Positions 1-6,954 of a stretch of DNA of 64,000 bases are shown piece after piece. The stretch spans positions 1 to 64,000 of the forward strand of contig QMKX01000004.1 in assembly GCA_003643835.1 (NCBI GenBank), read 5' to 3'. This stretch comes from Campylobacterota bacterium (GTDB lineage Bacteria > Campylobacterota > Campylobacteria > Campylobacterales > Arcobacteraceae). Numbering within the stretch: position 1 is the first letter of the stretch; the number at the start of each line of letters is the position of its first letter. Position numbers and translations under genes: made by a program. Under the pieces are notes generated by a model that saw only the letters and a program-made list of their open reading frames with translations, had not been told where the DNA came from and made no database searches.

Positions 1-155
1 ACTGAAAAATCAAAAATCTCGAAAAGAAAACTAGGATATATAAACTGCACAGCAGATATAATTCCCATAAGCAGTTGAGCACCAAAAAGCACCACGGCTA
101 CCGTGAAATACCAAGTTGCGAGCTTTTGTCCTTCCCATTTTAAACTATTTGTCAT
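1..155 (-). CDS. norB: Nitric oxide reductase subunit B, N-terminus (partial)
   Basis: Only the first 51 codons lie in the window; the gene runs off the left edge. They read as a short cytoplasmic lead followed by a first membrane helix containing ATWYFTVAVVLFGAQLLMG, which matches the N-terminus of the large catalytic subunit of cytochrome-c-dependent NO reductase. NorB carries haem b and the haem b3/non-haem iron centre that reduces 2 NO to N2O in the inner membrane. Its ATG overlaps the TGA of norC by four bases (ATGA), so the two are translationally coupled. The His ligands and catalytic site lie outside the window, so the assignment rests on the N-terminal match and on norC. Confidence 0.85.
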   Translation of the reverse strand, partial: MTNSLKWEGQKLATWYFTVAVVLFGAQLLMGIISAVQFIYPSFLFEIFDFS

Positions 156-817
156 TGATTACCCCTTTTTTCATTTACTACTAAATTTTTCTTGCCAAAG
201 TTTCTTGGGAAACCATTGGTATCTATAGAGCTCATATGTTTCAAAAATGCAACTAAGCCTATCGCTTCATCAGCTGTGATTTTAAGATCTGGCATCATTC
301 TAGCATGAGTAGGGTATTGTGAAGGATGCATCAAAAATTCAGCTATAGCTTCCTCTTTTGTGCTTTTTCCTGTCATACCAAGATACACATTGTCCCAAGC
401 TGGATCAAGCCATGCTTTGGTTAAGTCAGGTGCATAATATGCGCCATTGCCAAGCAATGTATGACAATTCATACAGTTTTTAACTTGTGAAGCCAATTTT
501 CCTATATGAAGTAGCTTGCCAGCTTCCTCTTCGCTATAGTCATCTCTACCAAAAAATTTCTCTTTTTCGCCAATAAGTGGCACCTCATGACCTCTTTTTT
601 CACTAAATTCGTATTTAATGTTATAGTTTATAACAGTTGGTCCTGGAACCCTTTTTGCTATACCATTTTTGAGGTCATTGTCATTTCCCATTTGGATTTG
701 ACCCATCGTGTCAAATGTAAGCCAAATAAGCAACACAGCTGAAAAGCCAGTTACCCATCCTGCTGATCTCATCCAAAATCGATTGTCTGTCCATACAGAC
801 ACTGTTCGTTTTGACAT
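152..817 (-). CDS. norC: Nitric oxide reductase cytochrome c subunit NorC
   Basis: A 221-residue membrane-anchored monohaem cytochrome c. One membrane helix lies at about residues 18-36, followed by a periplasmic domain with the haem c motif CMNCH at 115-119. The segment HARMMPDL near 171-178 supplies the probable distal Met ligand. The N-terminus and the LGNGAYYAPDL stretch after the haem are typical of NorC. It passes electrons from soluble cytochrome c to NorB. The start at 817 is preceded by a purine-rich AGGAG-like site. Its stop codon overlaps the norB start, and a small membrane-protein gene lies just upstream in the same operon. Family assignment is firm. Confidence 0.95.
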   Translation of the reverse strand: MSKRTVSVWTDNRFWMRSAGWVTGFSAVLLIWLTFDTMGQIQMGNDNDLKNGIAKRVPGPTVINYNIKYEFSEKRGHEVPLIGEKEKFFGRDDYSEEEAGKLLHIGKLASQVKNCMNCHTLLGNGAYYAPDLTKAWLDPAWDNVYLGMTGKSTKEEAIAEFLMHPSQYPTHARMMPDLKITADEAIGLVAFLKHMSSIDTNGFPRNFGKKNLVVNEKRGNQ

Positions 818-836
818 CTATTTTCTCCTTTTTTAT

Positions 837-1172
837 TTATTGTTCATATCGTTGTTCACTTCTTTGGTTTAGATAATAATACAAATGAGGCAAAATAAGA
901 TAACCAACCATGGCTATCATAAGCACCTTAACTGTAAAACTATCTCCGCCCAAAGAAACAGCTACAAAATATAAACAATATGTCTGAAGTATCCAAAAGA
1001 TATATGCAAAAGGCATATATATACTTTTAAGATAGCCCATCTTCACCAATGTGTAAATTGCCACATAAAACAGCCCGAATAACAAAACAGCAGAAGAGGA
1101 TAAAAATATTGGAAGAAACATATCCAGCGGTATCTCTGGAAGGTTTAAAAACGGTGCATCTAATTCTATCAT
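837..1172 (-). CDS. Small three-helix membrane protein, first gene of the nor operon
   Basis: A 111-residue protein with about three hydrophobic helices (roughly residues 19-43, 50-74 and 80-100) and a charged C-terminal tail. A clear AGGAG ribosome site precedes its ATG. It lies 19 bp upstream of norC on the same strand, so it should be co-transcribed with norCB. I do not recognise the family. The position suggests an accessory or assembly subunit of the NO reductase, which is inference from context only. It lacks CxxCH or other cofactor motifs. Confidence 0.7.
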   Translation of the reverse strand: MIELDAPFLNLPEIPLDMFLPIFLSSSAVLLFGLFYVAIYTLVKMGYLKSIYMPFAYIFWILQTYCLYFVAVSLGGDSFTVKVLMIAMVGYLILPHLYYYLNQRSEQRYEQ

Positions 1173-1414
1173 ATATCCTCTCCTATCAGCTTTGAAATTA
1201 AAAGCTGAACAAATTTATCTAAATAGTCTTAAACTTAACCTGATAAAATAAATATATATATTTTATATTACATTAAAATTATTATTTATTTGAGATAACA
1301 TCTTAAATAATAGTCAATTTTTGTCTTTTTATAGTTAATTTTATCTTATTTTGATAAAATGCAATACAACTGTGTAGCTTATACACTTTGAATTTTTTTT
1401 AGGAGGATATGTTG
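1173..1414. promoter_or_regulatory. Divergent promoter region between nor and cco operons
   Basis: About 240 very AT-rich bases separate the minus-strand nor operon from the plus-strand cco operon, so both promoters must lie here. A TGATAAAAT stretch at about 1352-1360 is a possible -10 for ccoN. TTGAT/TTGAG half-sites occur, but I see no complete FNR-type (TTGAT-N4-ATCAA) or NssR-type (TTAAC-N4-GTTAA) palindrome. The AGGAGG at 1401-1406 is the ccoN ribosome site. Confidence 0.45.
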
Positions 1415-2887
1415 ATGTCAAATAGTTCAGCAATCGATTATGATTATAGCATAGCAAAAGCTTTTACCTTTGCTACTATTTTGTTTGGTATTATAGGTAT
1501 GCTTGTGGGTGTTATTTTAGCATTTCAGATGGCATTTCCGGAGCTAAACAATTTAGCAGGAGAGTATGGAACTTTTGGTAGATTAAGACCGCTTCACACA
1601 AATGGTGTTGCTTTTGGTTTTGCGCTTAGTGGTATATTTGCCACTTGGTATTATATATCGCAAAGGGTTTTGAAGGTTTCTTTAAAAGAGTCACCTTTTT
1701 TGATGGGAGTTGCTAGGTTGCACTTCTTGTTGTATTTTATTACAATTTTGTTAGCAGTAGTAACTTTAATAACTGGTTTTACAACATCAAAAGAATATGC
1801 CGAATTGGAGTGGCCACTTGATCTACTTGTAGTAGTATGGTGGGTGCTTTGGGGGGTATCTATATTTGGTATTATAGGTATAAGACGAGAGAGAACCATG
1901 TATATATCTATATGGTATTATATAGCTACATTTTTAGCTATTGCTATGTTTTATCTGTTTAACAATGTTGAGATACCTACGATGTTTTTTAGCAACGGGG
2001 CACCAAGTAGTTGGATGCATTCAATATCAGGATATGCAGGTACAAACGATGCTTTGGTTCAGTGGTGGTATGGACATAATGCTGTTGGTTTTGTATTTAC
2101 AGTGCCAATTATAGCTATGATATACTACTTTTTGCCAAAAGAAAGTGGACAAAATGTATTTTCATACAAATTGTCTATATTAGCTTTTTGGGGGCTTTTG
2201 TTTGTATATGTTTGGGCTGGTGGACACCATCTTATATACTCTACTGTTCCAGATTGGATGCAAACTATGGGTAGTGCTATGTCTATAGTGCTTATATTGC
2301 CATCGTGGGGTAGTGCTATAAATATGTTACTTACTATGAAAGGTGAGTGGAGTCAACTTCAAACAAACCCACTAATCAAGTTTTTGATTATGGCATCTAC
2401 ATTTTATATGTTATCTACAATTGAAGGTCCAATTCAATCAATAAAATCAGTCAATGCCATAGCGCACTTTACAGACTGGATACCAGGTCATGTTCACGAT
2501 GGAACACTTGGTTGGGTTGCATTTATGATCATGGCTGCTTTATTTCATATGGCACCTCGTATGTATAAAAGAGAGATATACTCAAAATCACTCATGGAAA
2601 CACAATTTTGGATTCAAACTGTAGCTATTGTATTATACTTTACATCTATGTGGATAGCTGGTATCACGCAAGGTATGATGTGGAGAGCTTATGATCAGTA
2701 TGGTTCGTTGGTTTATTCGTTTATAGATACAGTTAATGTGCTTCAACCTTATTATACGATAAGAGGTGTAGGTGGATTACTATATTTTATTGGATTTATA
2801 ATGTTCGCTTGGAATATGTATAAAACCGCTACAAGTAGTAGAGTGCTTGATAAAGAGCCTGCGACTGCATCGCCTATGGGCTTATAA
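1415..2887 (+). CDS. ccoN: cbb3-type cytochrome c oxidase subunit I
   Basis: The catalytic subunit of the high-affinity cbb3 terminal oxidase (490 residues, about 12 membrane helices). It carries the haem b and haem b3/CuB centre that reduces O2 to water while pumping protons. Recognisable blocks are the early RLRPLHTNGVAFGF (low-spin haem His), WWYGHNAVGF and GGHHLIYSTVPDW (CuB histidines), and IPGHVHDGTLGWVAF (haem-binding histidines). An in-frame ATG six bases upstream (1409) lies only two bases from the AGGAGG at 1401-1406, whereas the ATG at 1415 is spaced eight bases from it, so 1415 is preferred. It is first in the ccoNOQP operon. Confidence 0.97.
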   Translation: MSNSSAIDYDYSIAKAFTFATILFGIIGMLVGVILAFQMAFPELNNLAGEYGTFGRLRPLHTNGVAFGFALSGIFATWYYISQRVLKVSLKESPFLMGVARLHFLLYFITILLAVVTLITGFTTSKEYAELEWPLDLLVVVWWVLWGVSIFGIIGIRRERTMYISIWYYIATFLAIAMFYLFNNVEIPTMFFSNGAPSSWMHSISGYAGTNDALVQWWYGHNAVGFVFTVPIIAMIYYFLPKESGQNVFSYKLSILAFWGLLFVYVWAGGHHLIYSTVPDWMQTMGSAMSIVLILPSWGSAINMLLTMKGEWSQLQTNPLIKFLIMASTFYMLSTIEGPIQSIKSVNAIAHFTDWIPGHVHDGTLGWVAFMIMAALFHMAPRMYKREIYSKSLMETQFWIQTVAIVLYFTSMWIAGITQGMMWRAYDQYGSLVYSFIDTVNVLQPYYTIRGVGGLLYFIGFIMFAWNMYKTATSSRVLDKEPATASPMGL

Positions 2888-2906
2888 AAAGAAGGAGGAA
2901 AAAATT

Positions 2907-3572
2907 ATGTTTAATTGGTTAGAACGAAGACCATTTTTCTTTGCTGTGGGTGTATTTTTGACAGTCGCATTTGCAGGAATTATAGAAATAATACCAGATT
3001 TTGCAAAACAATCACAACCAACTGTTGGCACCAAGCCATACACGGTGTTGGAGTTAGCAGGACGACAGGTATATATAAAAGACAGTTGCAATGCTTGTCA
3101 TTCACAAATGATAAGACCATTCAAATCAGAGACCGATAGATACGGTATGTATAGCTTAAGTGGTGAGTATGCTTATGATAGGCCATTTTTATGGGGTTCA
3201 AAAAGAACAGGTCCAGACCTTCTAAGAGTTGGAAACTATAGAACAACAGACTGGCATGAAAATCATATGAAAGACCCTGCGTCTGTTATGCCGGGAACTA
3301 TCATGCCCGCGTATCCGCATATGTTTGAAAATATCGCCGATATAGCGACAGCTTATGCAAATGCAAACACACAAAAGCAAGTATTTGCAGTGCCATACGA
3401 TCAAGAAGGTATGCCAAAACTTGGAAGCTGGAGCGACACACAAGCAAAAGCACTTGAATATGCGAAAATTATAGCAGCAGATATGAAAGACCAAAAAGTT
3501 AAAGACGCTATAGCAGATGGAAAAATACCTGAAATTGTTGCGCTTATAGCTTATTTGAACTCATTAAAATAG
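2907..3572 (+). CDS. ccoO: cbb3-type cytochrome c oxidase subunit II (monohaem cytochrome c)
   Basis: A 221-residue membrane-anchored cytochrome c that passes electrons to CcoN. An N-terminal helix (about residues 9-29) is followed by the haem motif CNACH at 61-65. The downstream KRTGPDLLRVG and DPASVMPGTIMPAYP segments are CcoO hallmarks and include the Met ligand region. The start is fixed by a strong AAGGAGG at 2892-2898, eight bases before the ATG. A longer in-frame reading beginning inside ccoN has no such support. It is co-transcribed between ccoN and ccoQ with an intact, typical sequence. Confidence 0.97.
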   Translation: MFNWLERRPFFFAVGVFLTVAFAGIIEIIPDFAKQSQPTVGTKPYTVLELAGRQVYIKDSCNACHSQMIRPFKSETDRYGMYSLSGEYAYDRPFLWGSKRTGPDLLRVGNYRTTDWHENHMKDPASVMPGTIMPAYPHMFENIADIATAYANANTQKQVFAVPYDQEGMPKLGSWSDTQAKALEYAKIIAADMKDQKVKDAIADGKIPEIVALIAYLNSLK

Positions 3573-3582
3573 GAGGTTTGAA

Positions 3583-3777
3583 GTGAATTATGAATCAATA
3601 TTGACACTACAAGGGTATCTAAAGTTTTTTATAATATTGTTTGTGTTTGTTATATTTTATGCATATGCATACTCTATATACAAACGACAAAAAACTGGAG
3701 AGAGGGATTTTGAAAAATATTCAGACCTAGTTCTTGATGATTCATTTGACGCAAAACCTCTAGAAAAACGAAAATAA
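3583..3777 (+). CDS. ccoQ: cbb3-type oxidase small subunit CcoQ
   Basis: A 64-residue protein with one membrane helix (about residues 12-32) and a polar tail. It sits between ccoO and ccoP, as expected for CcoQ, which stabilises the cbb3 complex. The start is GTG at 3583, preceded by AGGAGG at 3571-3576. The KRQKTGERDFEKYSDLVLDD stretch after the helix resembles CcoQ proteins of Campylobacterota. The assignment is mainly by size, topology and position. Confidence 0.88.
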   Translation: MNYESILTLQGYLKFFIILFVFVIFYAYAYSIYKRQKTGERDFEKYSDLVLDDSFDAKPLEKRK

Positions 3778-3792
3778 AAAGGAGAAAATAGT

Positions 3793-4476
3793 ATGAAATC
3801 TATGATAATAGGTGGTTTAATACTTGTTATAGCATTGATGGCTGGAACATATTTCGTAGCTGGCGATTCTTTTAAGCTGGGTGATGATTATATCAATGAT
3901 ATAACCATGCTTGCTGGATTTGCGATTATTGCTATCACAGTATTTGTGGCTTTAAAGTACATAAATCAGATAAAAAACGATACAGCAAGCGGTGAATTAG
4001 CAGAAGAGAATTGGGACGGTATAGGTGAATATAAAAATCCTGTGCCAACTGGTTGGGCTATAATATTTGTAGGTACAATTGTATGGCTTATGTGGTATTG
4101 GACCATAGGATACCCTACAAGTGGATTTAGTCAAATAGGTCAATACAATGAAGAGGTAAATGAGTATCAAGCAAAATTTGAAGATACTTTTAAAAATATT
4201 GACCAAGCTGGCCTTGAGGCTATGGGACAAAGTGTATTTTTGGTGCAATGTGCTCCATGTCATGGTGTAGATGCTGAAGGAATAGCTGGTAAAGCTCAAG
4301 ACCTCACAGTGCCTATGTATCAAGCTTATGGGGTAGCTGGGTTAGGCGCTTCTATAGGTGCTGGTAAAAAAGGCGAGATAGGCGAGATGCCTGCATTTAA
4401 AGGCAGACTTACAGATAAACAAATAGAAGCTGTATCTACTTATATACTCACATTAGGAGCAAAAAATGGCAGTTAA
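3793..4476 (+). CDS. ccoP: cbb3-type cytochrome c oxidase subunit III, with one visible haem motif
   Basis: CcoP receives electrons from soluble cytochrome c and passes them to CcoO. The protein is 227 residues, with membrane helices at about 4-22, 36-55 and 86-104. The CcoP hallmark NPVPTGW lies at 82-88. Only one haem c motif (CAPCH, 153-157) is present, whereas CcoP of this phylum usually has two and is around 280-290 residues. After the first haem the sequence goes quickly into a GKKGEIGEMPAFKGRLTD segment (about 191-208) of the kind that normally closes the second haem domain. The protein is therefore complete at both ends but seems to lack the middle. An AGGAG site precedes the ATG. Confidence 0.93.
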   Translation: MKSMIIGGLILVIALMAGTYFVAGDSFKLGDDYINDITMLAGFAIIAITVFVALKYINQIKNDTASGELAEENWDGIGEYKNPVPTGWAIIFVGTIVWLMWYWTIGYPTSGFSQIGQYNEEVNEYQAKFEDTFKNIDQAGLEAMGQSVFLVQCAPCHGVDAEGIAGKAQDLTVPMYQAYGVAGLGASIGAGKKGEIGEMPAFKGRLTDKQIEAVSTYILTLGAKNGS

Positions 4477-4699
4477 CACACAAATGGACGAACACGAAAG
4501 AAGAGTTTTCTCTTTGCTTCATGGGCTAACTGGTATGCTTATAGCTACAGTGTTGTTGTTATCAATCTTGGGTGTTTTGACATACTATAGCTTTATAACA
4601 CAAGCGGCAAATGCTACAAACACTTATGAAGTAAATCAAGATATAAATGGCTTGAAGTTTATAGGTGATAGCAAATCACAATATGAAAATAGAAAATAG
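4466..4699 (+). CDS. DUF4006 family membrane protein
   Basis: A 77-residue protein with one long helix (about residues 17-43) and short polar ends. It resembles the DUF4006 family found downstream of ccoP in Campylobacterota. It overlaps the end of ccoP by 11 bp, so it is translated with the oxidase genes. The function is unknown. Context suggests a role in assembly or stability of the cbb3 oxidase, which is inference. The family name is from memory of the motif and its position. Confidence 0.8.
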   Translation: MAVNTQMDEHERRVFSLLHGLTGMLIATVLLLSILGVLTYYSFITQAANATNTYEVNQDINGLKFIGDSKSQYENRK

Positions 4700-4708
4700 G
4701 AGGACACT

Positions 4709-4801
4709 ATGGATAAAATTATTGGAATAATGTTGGTTGTAGCTGCGGTGCTGTCTGTATATTTGTCATTTATGGACCCTACTAGACTCTATATAGGATA
4801 A
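4709..4801 (+). CDS. 30-residue single-helix membrane peptide, last gene of cco operon
   Basis: A very short frame (30 codons) with a perfect AGGAGG at 4698-4703 five bases before its ATG. It begins MDKIIGIMLVVAAVLSVYLS and ends in a short polar tail. It consists of one hydrophobic helix. The strong ribosome site, the tight nine-base spacing to the preceding gene and the terminator just after the stop support it as a real gene. It may be a small oxidase-associated peptide comparable in size to CcoH/CcoS-like accessory chains, but no homology can be claimed. Confidence 0.65.
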   Translation: MDKIIGIMLVVAAVLSVYLSFMDPTRLYIG

Positions 4802-4812
4802 ATGTTTTATCG

Positions 4813-4843
4813 ATAAAAGCCAAGTTTTAAGCTTGGCTTTTAT
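4813..4843 (+). terminator. Intrinsic terminator of the cco operon
   Basis: A self-complementary stretch with arms ATAAAAGCCAAG and CTTGGCTTTTAT around a short loop. It lies 12 bp after the last cco-operon stop codon. The T-rich right arm acts as the tract. The stem is symmetric, so it could also terminate transcription from the minus-strand side. Confidence 0.8.
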
Positions 4844-4907
4844 TCAAGCTAACAAAGCTAATATACCGCAAACTGTCACTACAATACATACAAAAATAAA
4901 ACTTTTG

Positions 4908-5504
4908 TTAAATTTTTAACCCTTTCATCATTTTTATTGTCAAAATATCATCATGGTTTGCTCTTTGTTTAAGGTGTTTGATAACATTGTCAAATTTTTC
5001 TTGACTTAAATTTTGCCCAAATTTAAACTTCGCTTTTGTTTTGGTTGGTATTAGTTTATAAACTATTGTGGCGTTTATCATTTTTTTATAAATATCTTCA
5101 CATAGAGGTTTGTATCTACCCTCTTTTTGTAACTTTTTCATAAGCTGTGACAATATCTCAACTTTTTCACAATAATTTTCAACAAATTGAATTTTTCCAT
5201 CTATTATAACTGACTGAAAAAATTGTGTAGCAGGACAAGCGAGCTTATCGTTTAAGCTAAAATATGACTGTATTATCGAATATGATTTAACAACACAAAA
5301 TGAAGCGAGATTGTTATTTTTGATAATATCAATTTTTTTGCCTTTTTTAGACCCATGAAAACATATTTCTTCGTTTAGCTTTACAAAGTTTATTGGTAAG
5401 CTATATGGTGTGTTGTTGTCACATATTGATAATGTTCCGTATTCTGCGTTGTCTAAAACTTCATTTATAGTTTCTTTGTTTGTTATCTCAAATATCTGTT
5501 TCAT
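4908..5504 (-). CDS. Pyridoxamine 5'-phosphate oxidase-like FMN-binding protein
   Basis: A 198-residue protein of the split-barrel flavin-binding superfamily (Pyridox_ox_2/NimA-like). Support comes from the N-terminal layout: a helix, then EYGTLSICDNNTPYSLPINFVKL and the short strand ICFHGSKKGKKID, a pattern shared by NimA-type reductases. Members bind FMN or haem and reduce diverse substrates; the substrate here is unknown. The start at 5504 is chosen because AAGGAGAAT lies just upstream. A longer in-frame extension to 5582 has no ribosome site. It stands alone between the cco terminator and a gene-poor region. Confidence 0.8.
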   Translation of the reverse strand: MKQIFEITNKETINEVLDNAEYGTLSICDNNTPYSLPINFVKLNEEICFHGSKKGKKIDIIKNNNLASFCVVKSYSIIQSYFSLNDKLACPATQFFQSVIIDGKIQFVENYCEKVEILSQLMKKLQKEGRYKPLCEDIYKKMINATIVYKLIPTKTKAKFKFGQNLSQEKFDNVIKHLKQRANHDDILTIKMMKGLKI

Positions 5505-5582
5505 AGTTGTATTCTCCTTATTTATTACATAGATTAAACAAATAATGGTTGCCAATTTTTTATAAATTATACCAACTTGCAT

Positions 5583-6327
5583 ATAACATAAATTTAGTGT
5601 TGGTCAATTTTTTTAAATATTTTAACATAATATCACAAAATCCTTATGATCGTATAAATAGAGATATTTCTAATGATAGTTTCTAAATTTCCCTTGATAC
5701 AATAAAACTTGTTTGGAATAAAAGTTTTGTTATACACCTTTAAAGCACCCGTAGAAATAAAATGAAAAAATTTCTTACTTATTGATATATATAAAAATAT
5801 TTGAACTTCAAATATCTATATAAGGGCACCTCTAAAAACCTCTATGCTCATAGCTTTAGGTTGCTTTTTCTTATTTTAAAGTTTTAGCTTGAAGGATTAA
5901 CGGGTTAATTCAAAAGCTAAAACTTTAAAATAAGAAAAAGCAAACAAAGCCCGTAGGGAAGGGAAGTTTTCGCGAAAAAAGTTCATAAAATTTCTTGAAT
6001 TAACCCGTTAGTCCTTCAAAAGTAGCCGTGGCGATTTTCGCATAGCGAAAAACTTTCTGTGAAATTTTTATGAACTTTTATTCATCAAAAACTGCTCCTT
6101 CTATGAGCTATAGATGTTTTTAGAGGTGTCCATAATAATAAAAAAACTATTTTAAATGACGATATTTTACACAAAACAATTCAATTTACACAATAAATAC
6201 ACAGTTAAAGCAAACTGTTGATACAAATAAATTACAACTATAGTCCCAAAACAAAGGCTTTGAAAGAGTATTTACTCTAAATTTAACAATTTTTACCATT
6301 TTTTGAGTAAGTAAAAGTATTTTGTGT
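5583..6327. other. Gene-poor intergenic region
   Basis: Roughly 750 AT-rich bases with no coding frame that I can support. They hold the nested inverted-repeat element at 5823-6131, described separately. The remainder (5583-5822 and 6132-6327) shows no recognisable gene, tRNA or clear terminator. Confidence 0.6.
5823..6131. repeat. Nested inverted-repeat element, MITE-like
   Basis: About 309 bp bounded by imperfect terminal inverted repeats of about 30 bp (GGGCACCTCTAAAAAC... at 5824 and ...GTTTTTAGAGGTGTCC ending at 6131). Inside, a perfect 30-bp inverted repeat (5861-5890 with 5914-5943) surrounds a 23-base loop. That loop, 5890-5913, is complementary with one mismatch to 5995-6018. A further pair, 5981-5994 with 6061-6075, crosses this pairing. 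No coding capacity is evident. Short relatives of the outer arms occur at about 13580 and 19992. It could be a non-autonomous mobile element or a structured RNA. Confidence 0.75.
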
Positions 6328-6353
6328 TATAATTATTGATAACGATTATCAAT
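6328..6353 (+). promoter_or_regulatory. Promoter -10 with overlapping Fur box
   Basis: A TATAAT at 6328-6333 is followed at once by ATTGATAACGATTATCAAT (6335-6353). This is a palindrome of two 8-base arms around three bases and closely matches the Fur operator consensus GATAATGATAATCATTATC. The operator covers the expected transcription start, a classical repression geometry. It faces the frameshifted gene, the porin remnant and the ABC/NnrS/ferritin/Feo block, implying iron control of at least the first transcript. Confidence 0.7.
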
Positions 6354-6441
6354 ATCACATCACAAAAAAGAGCTAAAATTATACAGCCATATTTTCTCCT
6401 AAAAATTAGCCATATTTTTAGCTCTTTTTTGTGATGTGATA
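6353..6441 (+). ncRNA. Leader stem-loop or small RNA candidate behind the Fur box
   Basis: A perfect 26-bp inverted repeat (6353-6378 with 6416-6441) with a 37-base loop begins at the edge of the Fur operator. The right arm contains GCTC followed by TTTTTT, so a transcript starting near 6340 would form a long stem and could end around 6430. That fits a Fur-repressed RNA of about 90 nt, or an attenuator in the leader of the next gene. The loop contains CTCC/AGGAG-like and AGCCATAT repeat elements but no obvious reading frame. This is inference from sequence symmetry; expression is unknown. Confidence 0.45.
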
Positions 6442-6463
6442 AACGATAATAAAAAGGAAAAGT

Positions 6464-6810
6464 ATGTCAGATAAAATCTTAAAAAATGAACTAAAAAAGC
6501 TTGTGCTAAACTCTGGTTTTGAAAAGTCTACTAAAATGTCTTGCTCTTTAGCAAAGATATTGAAAATGAGACACAAAGATATAGGTCGTGAGCAAATATC
6601 TCGCGTAGTCTCTCAAGTAGTGTAGATATAATAGACAAAATAAACAGCACTATGTGCTTTTGGTTTGACAAACACTCAAATAAAATAAGAAGTATAAAAT
6701 CAAACAGCGATACAGATATAGATGAGTTTTTGTATATCAATCTTTTGCTTGACCGAAACCATATAGAAAATAGTCTAGACAAAAATTTTGAAATAAACTT
6801 GAAAGGATAA
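6464..6810 (+). pseudogene. Frameshifted gene of unknown function
   Basis: A frame starts at ATG 6464 behind AAAAGG and stops at 6625 after 53 codons. The continuing sequence remains protein-like in the next frame to TAA 6810, ending ...DKNFEINLKG. A single lost base between about 6590 and 6622 would join the two into one protein of about 115 residues. The N-terminus is Lys-rich and helical; the C-terminal half contains a WFDKHSNKIRSIKSN segment. I do not recognise the family. Its place directly behind the Fur box suggests an iron-regulated gene. A sequencing error is an alternative. Confidence 0.55.
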
Positions 6811-6840
6811 TCATATAAAATAAGATATAAAGGCAAATAT

Positions 6841-6919
6841 GACTACAGACAAGATGTTTCAAAGTTCAAGTCTGTAGTCAAGGTGTTCGGATATTTATAA
6901 AAATATAAATACCGAACCT
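6841..6919. repeat. Two consecutive hairpins before the porin remnant
   Basis: GACTACAGAC (6841-6850) pairs perfectly with GTCTGTAGTC (6870-6879). Immediately after, 6884-6898 pairs with 6905-6919 (GTTCGGATATTTATA against TATAAATACCGAAC, one bulged base). Neither is followed by a long T tract, so they may be processing or regulatory stems rather than terminators. Confidence 0.5.
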
Positions 6920-6954
6920 GATTTTAACGAAAAAAGATTAATTAAAGGAAAATC

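Noticed and set aside
1173-1408. Possible FNR or NssR operator between nor and cco
   Set aside because: Only half-sites such as TTGAT and TTAAC are visible; no full palindrome.
4846-4907. Hydrophobic frame on the minus strand (SFIFVCIVVTVCGILALLA) after the FMN-binding gene
   Set aside because: It has no start codon in frame and no ribosome site, and it is only about 22 codons.
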